DNA of 64,000 nt from Podocnemis expansa. Its lineage: Eukaryota > Chordata > Testudines > Podocnemididae. The stretch is from positions 3,808,631 through 3,872,630 of the forward strand of contig ML682014.1 of NCBI GenBank assembly GCA_007922195.1, read 5' to 3'. This document shows positions 1 to 10,218 of this stretch, piece after piece (within the stretch, counting starts at the first letter, position 1; each line of letters begins with the position of its first letter). The notes under the pieces were generated by a model. The model made no database searches and was not told the DNA's origin. It saw only the letters and a program-made list of their open reading frames with translations. The position numbers and the translations under genes are program-made.

Positions 1-1378
1 TGGGAAGATGTCAAGTGCTCCATATGTCTATGCCCTCAGAAAATCAGACCAGCAATAGAGCCCTGAAAATATGTAGCTATCCCTGGATATCCACATTACA
101 TCTGCACCCACAGATACAACACGGATATCTGCAGACTATTTCTTACAGATGCAGATTGGATACGGGGCCACATATTTTTATCCTCACAGACCTAGAGCCC
201 TGCAAATATTCAGCTATCCGCATTATAGCCGCACCCCCAGATACAACACGGATATCCACAGATCATTTCTTGCAGATGCAGCTTGGATACAGGTCCACAT
301 ATTTTTATCTTCACAGAGCTAGATCCCTGCGAATATGTGGCTATCCGCATTATATCTGCACCCCCCAGATACAACATGGATATCCACAGATCATTTCTTG
401 CAGATGCAGATTGGAGACAGGGCCACATATTTTATCTTCACAGAGCTAGAGCCTTGCAAATATGTGGATATCTGCATTATATCTGCATCTGCGGTTACAA
501 CATGGCTATCTGCGGAGCATTTCTTGCAGATGCGGATTGGATACAGGGCCACATGTTTTTACCTTCACAGAGCGAGAGCCCTGCAAATATGTGGATATCT
601 GCATTATATCCGCATCTGTGGTTACAACATGGATATCTGTGGAGCATTTCTTGCAGATGTGGATTGGCTACGGGGCCACATATTTTTATCCTCACAGAGC
701 TAGAACCCTGCAAATATATGGACATCTGCATTATATCTGCACCCCCCAGATACAACACAAATATCCACAGACCATTTCTTGCAGATGCAGATTGGATACA
801 GGGCCACATATTTTTATTCTCAGAGCTACAGCCTTGCAAATATTCAGCTATCCACATTACAGCTGTATCCCCAGATACAACACGGATATCCACAGACCAT
901 TTCTTGCAGCTGCACCTTGGATACAGGTCCACACATTTTTATCTTCACCGAGCTAGATCCCTGCAAATATGTGGTTTATCTGCATTATAGCTGCACCCTC
1001 AGATACAACACGGATATCCACAGACCATTTCTTGCAGATGCAGATTGGATGCAGGGCCACATTTTTTTATTCTCAAGGCTAGGGCCGTGCAAATATTCAG
1101 CTATCCACGTNNNNNNNNNNAGCTATCCACGTTATAGCTGCATCCTGATACCCACAGACCATTTCTTGCAGATGCAGATTGGACATAGGGCCACATATTT
1201 CTATTCTCAAGGCTAGGGCCGTGCAAATATTCAGCTATCCATGTTATAGCTGTATCCCGCTACCCACAGACCATTTCTTGCAGATGCAGATTGGATACAC
1301 GGCCACATATTTTTATCTTCACAGAGCTAGAGCCCAGCAAATATGCATCTATCCACATCATATGCGCATCCACGAATA
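1..1378. repeat. Degenerate ~127-bp satellite array, about 10-11 copies
   Basis: A marker word (CATATTTTTAT and variants, following GGGCCA or GGTCCA) recurs near 171, 298, 426, 552, 679, 807, 934, 1060, 1194 and 1306, so the unit is about 126-128 bp, with a shorter last unit of 112 bp. Copies differ by scattered substitutions, and long open frames exist in several frames only because the units are nearly a multiple of three and poor in stop codons. I do not regard these frames as genes. The array begins before the window and ends near 1378, about 180 bp before the CpG island. Confidence 0.9.
1111..1120. other. Assembly gap (10 N) inside the satellite array
   Basis: Ten N separate two sequences that share the 12-bp word AGCTATCCACGT, which ends the left side and begins the right side. 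Removing the gap plus one copy of the word (22 bp) gives a unit spacing of 112 bp, the same as the next unit. The gap is probably an unmerged overlap rather than missing sequence. Confidence 0.85.
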
Positions 1379-1554
1379 AGCATGGCCCACTTCTGGCAGA
1401 TGTGGCTCCACAGGGCTCTAAACAGCCCCACCGAGCCACAGGATTCTGATGTCCATGCAGAAGATCCTGGGTTCAAACCCAGAGGGTTGCCCTAGCTGAT
1501 CTCCTGAGCTCCCCTCCACCCCTAGCCCAGCCTCTGGCCGCCCCCTCCCCCACG
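1379..1554. other. Spacer between satellite and CpG island, with a tRNA T-arm-like motif
   Basis: No gene is visible. Around 1467-1483 there is a B-box-like GGTTCAAACC within a short perfect stem (CTGGG/CCCAG), which resembles a tRNA T-arm. I see no convincing D-arm or anticodon arm upstream, so this is at most a tRNA-derived SINE remnant. Confidence 0.35.
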
Positions 1555-1679
1555 CTAGCCCCGCCCCCAGCTCAGCGCGCGGGGCGGCCTTCACACCTCC
1601 CTGGCGCCCCGCCCCCTCCCTCTGGCGCAGGCGCGTGGCGCGCGGAGCCCTCAGAACGCCCCCGGGCGCGCGGGCTGCG

Positions 1680-1697
1680 TGACGTCAGAGCCACGTG
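1680..1697. promoter_or_regulatory. Consensus CRE and adjacent E-box
   Basis: TGACGTCA (1680-1687) is the full palindromic CREB/ATF site, and CACGTG (1692-1697) is a canonical E-box of the MYC/USF/CLOCK class, 4 bp apart within the CpG island. Both are seen directly. Occupancy and effect are inferred from the known binding specificities. Confidence 0.65.
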
Positions 1698-1699
1698 CG

Positions 1700-2048
1700 G
1701 GGGCGCGAGGCGCGCGGCGGGAGCCGGGCGAGGCAGGAGCCGCCGGCCGCCGCCGCGCAAGGAGCCCGGGGCTGGGCAATGCCCGGCCCCGCCCGGGACG
1801 GACGCTGAGGTACAAGCGAGCCGCCGCGGTGCTTTCCCCGGCCGCCCAAAGTTTGCATTGCCCCGCTCCGCCGCTTGCTTCTCCGCCGCCTCCCGCAGGC
1901 TGGCTGCGCGCGCCCAGTTGCACGTGGCTGCCAAGCCCGCGCTTGCAAGCGGCTTGCGCGCCTGCCGGCTGCAGCTTGAGCCGCCTTGGAAAGCTGGAGG
2001 GCGGCGCGGAAAGTGGCGGGGGCCGGCAGCGAGCAGGCGGGCTGCGGA
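1700..2048 (+). other. PTGFR: Candidate noncoding exon 1 of PTGFR (start not determined)
   Basis: A strong splice donor GTGAGT begins at 2049, at the downstream edge of the CpG island; a second usable donor GTAAGA begins at 2053. An exon ending here could join to the acceptor at 4692-4693. Mammalian PTGFR has an untranslated first exon, which supports the arrangement. The transcription start cannot be placed from sequence alone, so the left boundary is nominal. Confidence 0.4.
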
Positions 2049-2157
2049 GTGAGTAAGAGCCGGCGCAGGAGCCCCCCGGCTCCCTTCACTCCCCAGGGGC
2101 CGGGTGCCAGCGGGCAGCTTCCTCCCCTCCAGCAACACAAAGCGGGAGGGTGGTGGC

Positions 2158-2512
2158 ACTCTTACAGGCTAACGCGTTTCGTTGTTGCATGAGCTTTCCT
2201 GGCAGCCGGACCCACTTCTTCAAGCATCTGAGAGTCTCTCCCACGCGGGATGGACAAATTGGGTAGGCTTTAAAAGTGCTGCAAAAAACCAAGGAGTCGT
2301 GCGGCACTTGAACAGATTTATTTGTCGCATCAGCTTTCGTGGGAGAAAATCCCACTTTGTCAGATGCTAGGTTCACCCATCTTCGAAGCCTCTCACAAAG
2401 TGGGATTTGCTCCCAGGAAAGCTCATGTGAAAAATAAATCTGTTAAAGTGCCGCACAACTCCTTGGTTTTTTTGCTGGAGTAGACTAACGCAGCTGCCCC
2501 TGTGGGAATTTT
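2158..2512. repeat. Cluster of three Penelope-type 3' tails, two forming an inverted pair
   Basis: Copies in minus orientation lie at about 2161-2236 and 2284-2370, and a plus-orientation copy lies at about 2395-2510. The last two form a fold-back of about 80 bp per arm. Shared words are the polyadenylation-like AATAAATCTGTTA, AAGCTCATG and the terminus GACTAACGCAGCTGCCCC. The family assignment rests on the same sequence lying directly 3' of the GIY-YIG-type fragment at 33.9 kb. The first copy has become GC-rich near the island. Confidence 0.7.
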
Positions 2513-2639
2513 AAAGTGCTGCCAGGCTGCAGACAGGACGGTGGCTGGCAGGGCAAAGGCTGAGCCTGCACTGGGAGCTCTGTGTGGTGGGTTGTGAGGC
2601 TATCCTGTGGTGCCATGAAGGAAAAAATCTGTTTAAAGG

Positions 2640-2968
2640 TAGAGGGGTAGCCGTGTTAATCTGTGTACAGCAAAAAGGAGGGTCCTGGAGCGCCTTGAAG
2701 ACTAAACCATTTCTTGCAGCATAAGCTTTTGGGGGCTGCAGCCCAATTTCATGAAAACTTAAGGCTGAAGAAATGTGTTAGTCTTTAAGGTGTCGTGTGA
2801 CACTTAGACTAAAAGATTTATTTTTCACATGAGCTTTTGTGGGAGAAAAATCCCACTGTGGGAAAGCTCATGCAAAAAATAAATCTGTTAGTCTTTAAGT
2901 GCCACACATCTTTTTTTTTTTTTTTTTCCTGGACTCGACTAATAGGGCTATCACTTTGGAAATTGACA
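2640..2968. repeat. Further Penelope-type tails: one single (-) and one inverted pair
   Basis: A minus-orientation copy at about 2641-2745 starts with the terminus word GGGGTAGCCGTGTTAATCTG. A second locus has a minus copy (about 2795-2850) facing a plus copy (about 2836-2965), again giving a hairpin. The plus copy contains a T-run at 2910-2928. Confidence 0.65.
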
Positions 2969-4692
2969 GTTTTTAAGGTGTCACAGGACTTTCCCTCTCT
3001 CTCTTCTTAAATTTAAATGACTGGTGCAGTGAGGTGCTAGCTCAGGTTGGTGGATAGGCACCATGTGTGGCTGACTTGCTCTGTTTTTAGAGAGGGATGC
3101 CAGGCTGTAAAGTGCCCCACATCAGTTAACAGAAGCAACTGTAAATAACTTCAGGGAGCAAAGAGCTGGGCCAGTCACTTGGGATGCACAACAGTTTGCT
3201 TTTACTTGTTCTTTAATATTCTCAGATGCTGATTCTTGCATTTAGAGAGTCTACTACACGCAAGGACTTTTGGACCCAGGGCACTCAACTTTTACTGACA
3301 CCACTGGCTTGCACTTGCCTCGCCAGCTCTTAGAGGCAGGAGTAAGGATTTACTCAGTTGTGCATGACTGAGCTGATTGGGACGGATGCACGGGGGCGTA
3401 TGCGGGAGGTGAGAGGATCCCCAGTGGGCTCTGGTCTGGGTAACGTGGCCTGATCAGAGCCACAGCTGGCTCACCTCCCCACGTGTGATACTGCAGTGCC
3501 TCGCTTCCCTGTGTAGCTGAGAACGAAGGCAAAGTGGGGAGCCTGGAGCTGCTCAGGTCAGGGTCAGGTGTGTTGCTTTTGCTTGGGGTGGTGGTGGATG
3601 ATCAGAGCTGGGCTGCAGGGAAGCACTGGGGACTGTGTAGGAAACTTTTCACCTTCTGCAAACTTGCTCGTGTGTGTGCTGCTCAGCGCCTGTTCACGTG
3701 CCAGGCAGGCAGCGCTGGGGCCGGGGCGCTTGGTCCATGCAAATCCGCAGCTCTGCGCCGGCTGCGGGTTCATGTTGACGTGCAACGGTCCCCTGATGTT
3801 CTGCTCTGCTTTTCGTAATGCGAGACATACTTTCACTGCCTCCCTTTGGAAAAAGGCAGGGGCTACAGATGTGAATTATGGCCCCAGCTCCCCCAATCTG
3901 CTTGATCTATATTTAAGCGGCTTTATTGGCCAGGTTCTTTTTTGCAAACAGGAAATGGGTATAGGTGCCCCGTTTTGCATGGAAAGGTGCAATGCGATCC
4001 TGCGGTTGCTGCTGCTAGGGGACGTTCCTGTGCTTCAACAGGTTTAATCACAATTGAGGTTGGAGGAGCTCCTGGGAGTGTGGCTGCTGCTTAGCTGCAT
4101 TTGATCCATAGTGGCCAGGCCGATCACGGACGGTGCCTGGAGGAGGCTTTGCTGCCTCTTGTAAGGGGATGTTGCAGCTAAGCTGGGAAGTGGGTGCAAA
4201 GTTGCAGGGGAATTTGCTTTACTCGATCCGGTCTTTGTCAGGGGGATTACTGTGCTGTGGTTTGCATGGGTCTGTGTCACCAGGAGGCTGCTTTCCAGCT
4301 GGAGTGAGGGAAGTGCACAACTGCCACCCTTTGGGCGCTAGCATCATGGACTCTGCCCGGTCAGAGTAGGTAAGGGTGGGCAGTAGTGGTGGTGAGATAA
4401 AGTTGGCCAGTAAAACGTGAAGTAATGAATATAAGTGCCTGATCTTACGTTGGACTTGTACACACGATAGATTCTGGAGACTGTCTCAGATCTGCAACAG
4501 ATTTACCAGTCGGAGCACTGTTAATCTTGAGTGCTGCAACACTTGAGATCACTGCTTGAGACCTTTATGCCACCGCATGCACCTATAGGTCAGGGAAATT
4601 AGGTTTCTGCCACAGTCTACCTGGAGCTTCTGCTGCAAGTATGAAAAGAGCAGCATTGTACTTTTTCTAATGTTTTTCTTTTAAATGTTACA
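2969..4692 (+). other. PTGFR: Remainder of intron 1 of PTGFR (inferred)
   Basis: No coding signal is recognised. The part from 3500 to 4370 is somewhat GC-richer and carries several overlapping open frames, none with recognisable protein features. An octamer ATGCAAAT lies near 3738. The interval ends in a good polypyrimidine tract and AG at 4692-4693. Confidence 0.45.
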
Positions 4693-4693
4693 G

Positions 4694-4752
4694 ATGCCTT
4701 TTGATTGTACGACTGCTGAAATGTGTTGAGTGCTGCATCTACTTTTCCAAAA
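4694..4752 (+). other. PTGFR: 5' untranslated part of PTGFR exon 2, with a short upstream ORF
   Basis: The acceptor CAG ends at 4693 after a T-rich tract. The exon then starts with an ATG that opens an 11-codon frame (4694-4729, stop TGA) in a different frame from the receptor, ending 23 nt before its start. A second ATG at 4721 is in the same small frame. Such upstream frames usually lower initiation at the main ATG; their use here is inference. Confidence 0.6.
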
Positions 4753-5541
4753 ATGAACAGTTCAAAATCATCAGAGCTGGCTGGATTAGGGAACATTACA
4801 AACACAACCTGCCACACGCAGAAGAAGATTTCGATATTTTTTTCAATAGTCTTCATGACAGTGGGAATTTTGTCCAATACTCTTGCAATAGCAATTCTCA
4901 TGAAAGCTTACCAGAGATTTAGACAGAAATCTAAAGCATCCTTTTTGCTTTTTGCCAGTGGTTTGGTTATCACAGATCTTTTTGGCCACATCATCAATGG
5001 AACTATTGCCGTGTTCGTGTATGCCTCTGATAAAGATTGGATTCGCTTTAATCAGTCAAACATTCTCTGCAGTGTTTTTGGCATATGTATGGTATTCTTT
5101 GGTCTGTGCCCTCTATTTCTGGGCAGTGTCATGGCTGTTGAACGTTGTATTGGAGTCACTAAGCCAATATTTCATTCTACAAAAATGACTTCTAAACATG
5201 TGAAAATGATGTTGACTACGGTATGTCTCTTTGCTGTTCTTATAGCTTTGCTGCCTATTCTTAGCTTTAGAGCATATCAAATTCAAGCATCGAGGACCTG
5301 GTGCTTCTATAAAACAGAACATATTGAGGACTGGGAAGACAGATTTTATCTCTTACTTTTTTCTTGCCTTGGGTTATTGGCCCTTGGTGTTTCGTTCTTG
5401 TGCAATGCTGTCACAGGAATTACTCTCTTAAGAGTCAAATTTAAAAGTCAACAAAGACAAGGCAGATCTCATCATTTTGAAATGATCATTCAGCTCTTGG
5501 CTATAATGTGTGTCTCTTGCATTTGTTGGAGTCCGTTCCTG
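4753..5541 (+). CDS. PTGFR: Prostaglandin F2-alpha receptor, coding exon A (residues 1-263, N-terminus to TM6)
   Basis: This encodes the Gq-coupled plasma-membrane receptor for PGF2-alpha, a class A GPCR of the prostanoid family that raises calcium through phospholipase C. The ATG at 4753 (A at -3) precedes an N-terminus with N-glycosylation sequons at Asn2, Asn14 and Asn17. TM1 spans about residues 27-51, and TM2 carries Asp75. Cys106 and Cys184 can form the conserved extracellular disulfide, the latter in the TWCFY motif of the second extracellular loop. The prostanoid-type ERC replaces DRY at 130-132. TM5 is near 199-224 and TM6 near 243-263, ending at WSPFL. The exon is 789 nt, phase 0, and ends at a GTAAGA donor (5542). 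An in-frame stop (5551-5553) follows quickly if the intron is retained. The intron at the end of TM6 is typical of prostanoid receptor genes. The coding frame is intact and close to mammalian PTGFR. Confidence 0.97.
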
Positions 5542-5559
5542 GTAAGAGCCTAATATGTT

Positions 5560-7135
5560 TGCCAATTTTTAATGCACATCTGTGACTGAAGCATGTTGTG
5601 GTGTTTTTGTTTTTGTTTTTGTTTTTTTTTGTAATAATCTGCAAGTTTTTGATAGTAGCTAGCTTTGGTGGACACCACTGTTCACACTCTTAACATCACT
5701 TGCTACACATACAAGCATCTTATTATTTCAGCTTCATACTGCATGTGGCAATGTGGCTTAGGCATCTGTAACAAAAATGGCAATTGTTTTCATTTCTGTC
5801 TAGAACTGAAGTAGATTTAGCAGTAATCAGAATATGATGATCAGAAAAGCTTGTTTATGATATGACACAGTGCAGAAACCCCAATCTCCTGTTTAAACTA
5901 AGGTTAACACTAGTGTTAGACATTTTTTGGAATCGTCCATAATGCCCTATGTAGACCTATCTGAAAGCGCTGTTAAGCCCTGATTGTGTTTCATAACTCT
6001 GTTTTTTGTATAATTACTTTTGTAGTGGGGTTGTTGTGAGTCTTGCTTAGGGTACCCAGAGTTGTGAGCCTCTGTGTTATCCATCCCAGCCTCAGCAAGT
6101 GAGAGTTTTCCTGTTGCTAAGGTGTGTGTCAGAGACACACTAGCTTATCTGCCTTGCTAGTGAGTTCTCCAGGACTCTGTCAGTCCAAACTCTGCCTTGC
6201 AGGTAATAATGAAGGAACCCCAAAGTTTGAGTTCCCAAGACACACATCTCTGCAGTGTCTAGTCCCTCCCGCTGAACGCTCACAGAAGTTAAGTTTTCTG
6301 TCTCTTTGGAGACACACCAGTCTGTTTGGCTAGCTGAAAAGGTTTTATAATAAAACAAGAATAAGTTTGTTAACAAAGAACAGAGATTTAAGTGATACTA
6401 GTCAAGAACAAAAGACTGGCCGAGTTACAAAGAAAACAAAACACACTTTTAGTGATTAAAAGTTAATTTCAGTAAGTTGCAAACTTTGGCTAAGCCAATT
6501 TCTCACATTGTCTCCAGCAACTCTTGCCTTCCAGGCCAAAAGGATCCAGCTTTCCTAGGCTTAAAGGCAGCTGTTTGCTATTGTCCCCATATGTGAGGGG
6601 TAATTAAAATGTCTCCTTATATTACCCAAGGTCGGTTTCAAGAGCCAAGAGGGTTTTTTGCGATGCAGATAGTGTCGTCTTCTTTCCTCTTCCAATCCCC
6701 CTCCCCGTTCCTGATTGTAAGTGGTCTTTACCCCATTCATTTAGGTTCATGGCTTTATTTACCTTAGCTGTAAATATGCTTTCATTGTCTTCTGGCAGCA
6801 AAGCTTGATCCAGACAGGTGAATGGGTAGTCCTTTTTCCAAGCCAAACTTGTGTTGCGTATCTGCCCCCAAAATATATTTTAGGATCATGGTTACATTAT
6901 ATGTGCATAATTCTTTACACACTATCTGTATGTACAGCAGGCACTGATATACGTGACCAGGACATGACCAGTTCACATAAGATTACCTTACATGGATCTT
7001 TACATTATATACTGTGACAATGAGGTGTTGGGAGTGTGGGATGGGGGCTCTGCCATTGTCACTGAGGGCCTCTACAGTCACATATGGGGGCTAGAAAGCC
7101 CGGTCTGTAGTACAGCTTGTAAACCATGTTAAGGA
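5560..7135. other. Intronic stretch without recognised gene; possibly old LTR-element sequence
   Basis: No protein signal is seen. The part from about 5950 to 7100 has the texture of an old interspersed repeat (motifs such as GTCAGAGACACAC near 6128 and clustered CACA/TGTG words), but I cannot assign a family or find matching terminal repeats. Confidence 0.3.
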
Positions 7136-7145
7136 AGATAACCAC

Positions 7146-7385
7146 TTAGAAGTGGTTTAATAATAATATCTCACTTTTATAGAGAAACTTTCCTCATCAG
7201 ATCTCAAAGCACTTTACTAAAGGAAGTAATTTTATTATACCCATGTTACAGGGAAACTGAGGCACAGAGGTACTGTGGCTTGTCCAAGGTATCCCAGAAG
7301 GTCGGCGGCAGAGATAGGGATAGAGTTCACTTCAGTGCTTTGACCGCTTGCCCACACTGCCTAATACAGTGGTTCAACCCATAAC
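7146..7385 (-). repeat. MIR/CORE-SINE-like ancient amniote repeat
   Basis: The words CAGGGAAACTGAGGCACAGA, TTGTCCAAGG and GGCAGAGATAGGG follow the order known from MIR-type and L2-associated amniote repeats (lower gut-feel similarity at the ends). The same words occur near 31,850. Family assignment is from memory of the consensus, so subfamily and orientation are uncertain. Confidence 0.55.
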
Positions 7386-7828
7386 TTAAAACCCATTTCA
7401 GAACTGTGTTAATGCATAATGGCCAAGCGGTACTTTTGATGTTTTAGGTAGTGGGTTAATTTCAGGTATGGTTTAGAAATAAGGAACTTGGCTTAGCTGT
7501 AGTCTGGACAGAGCCTTAGCAGGATTTCTTGCAGATCATCATTCGAAGTTGATACTCCCAGGCAGGGCCCCAAAACACAGCACATGCTGTTGGCTGCAGT
7601 GGTTCTTTCAAATGGCTAATGCAGGTCAGGTCAGTGTAAACTGTCAGAAATCACAGTTGGAATGTATGCGATTATCATGGAGTCAAGAATCATAAATTTG
7701 CTTACTTTACCCTGGCATGGCATTATAAACTGCATCTGAACTGGGTCCCAGATAATAGTGTGCATGTTCAAACACTCCTGCAAAAATGCTTTAGCATGAG
7801 AACAGGAGTGCCCCTGGACTGGGAAAAG

Positions 7829-8000
7829 ACCTGGGGCTCGGGCGCCAAGACTCGAGGCTGGAACGCTGTAAGTGTGCTGCTGCCGTGGCAGACCTGGGGC
7901 TCGGGCGCCAAGACTCGAGGCTGGAACGCTGTAATTGTGCTGCTGCCGTGGCAGACCTGGGGCTCTGGCGCCAGGACTCGGGGCTCGAGCCCCATAAGTC
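7829..8000. repeat. 63-bp minisatellite, about 2.7 copies
   Basis: The word ACCTGGGGCTC recurs at 7829, 7892 and 7955. The period is 63 bp and the copies are nearly identical, so both strands read as 21-residue protein repeats. The G+C content is higher than its surroundings. I do not support a protein here because there is no start, splice or family signal. Confidence 0.85.
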
Positions 8001-8513
8001 CAAGACCAGCGACATCCCTGCATGACAATGGAAACTGTTTCGAAAATAATTTATCTTGTTCTTTTGTGATATTTCCTGAAGGGAAAATGCGATTCCATGT
8101 GGTGCCGGCCTGAACTGCTTGCCCAAGTCTTCTCTGTTCCCTACACTGTTTTTGTGGGGCTGGCATCGCCACTCTCCTGCACCCCCCTGCACTTTCCTCT
8201 GTTTCCAGCTATAGGGTCATACTGCACTTCTATGGCAAAACCTGTTATTTGTCCCACCTGATCTTGCTAACTGATGATCAGCTGTTAAGAGCAAAGGGGA
8301 CAAATGCCCAGTTTTGCCAGAAAAATTGGGATAACTGAGATAGGCCTGGAAAAAGGGGACTGTCCTGGCCAAAGCAGGATGTATGGTCACGCTAGGGACG
8401 TAAAACATGAGCACCAATGAATCTTATTTCTTTGATTAGAAAGAGGGTCCTACATTCATCTAGCACTGCTTGAAAATAGGTGTGAGATCAGACCAAGAAT
8501 CTCTGCTGTGATG

Positions 8514-8625
8514 GATGCCAATGGGGTAGCTGTGTTAATCTAGTTCAGCAAAACAAACAGGAGTCTGGTGGCACTTCTAATAGATTTGTTAGTCTTTAAA
8601 AACACTGACAGACTTCTTGCTGTAA
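8514..8625 (-). repeat. Penelope-type 3' tail, single copy
   Basis: It begins with the terminus GGGGTAGCTGTGTTAATC, followed by AGCAAAACAAACAGGAGTC and GTGGCACTTC, and continues to about 8625 in decayed form. Confidence 0.65.
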
Positions 8626-8835
8626 TAGAGTACATAAACACCTGGGGTGAAATCCTAGTCCAACTGAAATCAATGGGAGTTCTGCCATTGACTTCAAAAG
8701 GTTCACATTTCACCCGTGCTTTTCTGTTGATTTCTCTAGACTTGCATTACAGTACGCATTTCAACTAATTTTAGATTTGTCTAAACAGCCTCAGTCTCAT
8801 GTTTCTCATATAGACTGTGTGGATGAAGTCTTCAG

Positions 8836-9105
8836 GGCTATGCCTACACTAGAGGGCACAGTAAGGTAGACTTACAGTCAACTTTATTAAGTCAACTTAG
8901 AGAGTCCCCATTTGTTTAAGTTGCCTTTTAAAGTCTGCTGGACTAGACTAACACGGCTGTCTCTTTGGAAATTAACACTTAAAGTCGACTTTAAGGGTGA
9001 GAGTTATTGAGTCAACCTGAGCAAGTGCTTAAGTCAACTTAATGAACTCCAAATGTGGCCGTGGAATTGCTCAAGTCGACTTAAGCCTCTGGTGTAGACA
9101 TAGCC
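8836..9105. mobile_element. Harbinger-like MITE 1 (270 bp), core word AAGTCGACTT
   Basis: The left end GGCTATGCCTACACT and right end GTGTAGACATAGCC are inverted repeats. They are flanked by CAG on both sides (8833-8835 and 9106-9108), a 3-bp target duplication as made by PIF/Harbinger transposases. The interior repeats a palindromic word around GTCGAC or GTCAAC. About 40 bp of a Penelope-type terminus (8934-8980, CTGGACTAGACTAACACGG) is inserted within it. Confidence 0.75.
8934..8980 (+). repeat. Penelope-type terminal fragment nested in MITE 1
   Basis: The word CTGGACTAGACTAACACGG followed by CTGTCTCTTTGG matches the terminus of the tails at 2.5, 2.9 and 58.8 kb. It interrupts the MITE's palindromic interior. 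Confidence 0.6.
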
Positions 9106-9811
9106 CAGGATAGTAACATAGGCTTTTGTAATGAACGGTTACTTCTAGGCACCCAGTCACCTCCTGAAGTAAATTTGGGGCAAGCCCAGAATGACTATCC
9201 GGGAAATTAATTGAAGTGATCAGTTTACTTGCCAAAACCTACCCCAGATAAAATATTTTTCCTTAAAGATCGCAGTTAATTTAATTCCAGGACTCTGAAT
9301 GTCAAAAGAGCTATTAACCTGCCTTTTCATTCAAAAGAGATGTTCTGTTTATGCAGTATGTGACAAAATACTTAATTACAACCATTTTAATTGTTTTTCA
9401 CCATTGCTCGCTCTTATGGTGCCCTTTCTGCCTCCTCCTTCCTAGAGGAGAAGAATGTGGAATTTTCAGTCTTCTGAGTACGTAATATACATTTTTTCTA
9501 AAGCATGTAGGTAGATGTACAGTGTACGGTCATAAATATTTTGAAATCATTGAATTCTTGATTAAATATTTTGTATCATACAGATTGCAGTTGAATATGA
9601 ATTATTGTTCCCTTGGCAAGCTTTACTCTGAACCCTGCTATTCAGAGCTCTCTTTTGTTTGTAATTTATACTGGCAAATGACTTAATGCTTAATTTTTAT
9701 AATTGAAAGCTTATGAAAATATGTTCCTCAGTGAGATGACAAACCGCTCTGGTTAGAGTCAAGGATACTGTTGGCAGGTACTAGCCACACAGCTCTGGTG
9801 GTGTACTTTAT

Positions 9812-10218
9812 GGCTGTGTCCACACGTACATCGTTTTTTTTGAAATAAAGTCCTTTTTTTGAAATGAGTTAATTCGAAGTAAGAAAATGTTAATTCAAAT
9901 TAAGGGAAAAGCTCAAAATGAAATAGCATGTCCAAACATAGGACTTGCTATTTTGCTTTAGGAGAGGGGTACCGTGGGAGGTGTGGCAACATGGCCCCCT
10001 CCCTGGGCCATTTCCCCACCCAATATAGGCTAAAAGGAAGGCATCCTGGAAAGGAGAAGGCCAAAAGTGTTATTTCAAAAGAATGGTTATTTCAAAATAC
10101 TGTAACACATCCGAACGGAGGCCGTCATTTCGAAATAAGAATACGTTGTGTGGATCTAATCTCTTATATTTCAAAATAACCAGTGTTATTTCAAAATAAG
10201 AGAGATGTGGACATACCC
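9812..10218. mobile_element. Harbinger-like MITE 2 (407 bp), core word TATTTCAAAATA / TTTCGAAATA
   Basis: The left end GGCTGTGTCCACACGTA pairs with right-end GATGTGGACATACCC, flanked by TAT on both sides (9809-9811, 10219-10221). The interior carries many copies of TTTCAAAATA and TTCGAAATA, which are nearly self-complementary. Ordinary non-palindromic sequence occupies the centre (about 9955-10060). Confidence 0.75.

Larger units (their letters stand above)
1555..2060. promoter_or_regulatory. PTGFR: CpG island, likely PTGFR promoter region
   Basis: This is the most CpG-dense interval of the window, with many CGCG and GGGCGG words, while the flanks are CpG-poor. A GC box (GGGGCGG) is at 1581-1587, a perfect palindromic CRE (TGACGTCA) at 1680-1687 and an E-box (CACGTG) at 1692-1697. 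No TATA box is evident. It lies about 2.7 kb upstream of the first coding exon on the same strand, as expected for a vertebrate receptor gene with a noncoding first exon. Linking the island to PTGFR is inference from position. Open frames in both strands here are by-products of GC richness. Confidence 0.7.

Noticed and set aside
283..990. A 235-codon open frame and several overlapping frames in the first 1.4 kb
   Set aside because: They follow the 127-bp tandem units and exist in several frames and on both strands; no protein family features.
1467..1483. Possible tRNA gene (T-arm-like motif)
   Set aside because: Only the T-arm resembles a tRNA; acceptor, D-arm and anticodon arms cannot be drawn.
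1572..2159. Long open frames on both strands in the CpG island
   Set aside because: GC richness removes stop codons; composition is Ala/Arg/Pro/Gly-rich in all frames with no motif.
4723..4752. Ten-residue N-terminal extension of the receptor frame upstream of ATG 4753
   Set aside because: It starts with GTG, not ATG, and lies in the 5' UTR; the ATG at 4753 matches the usual PTGFR N-terminal length.
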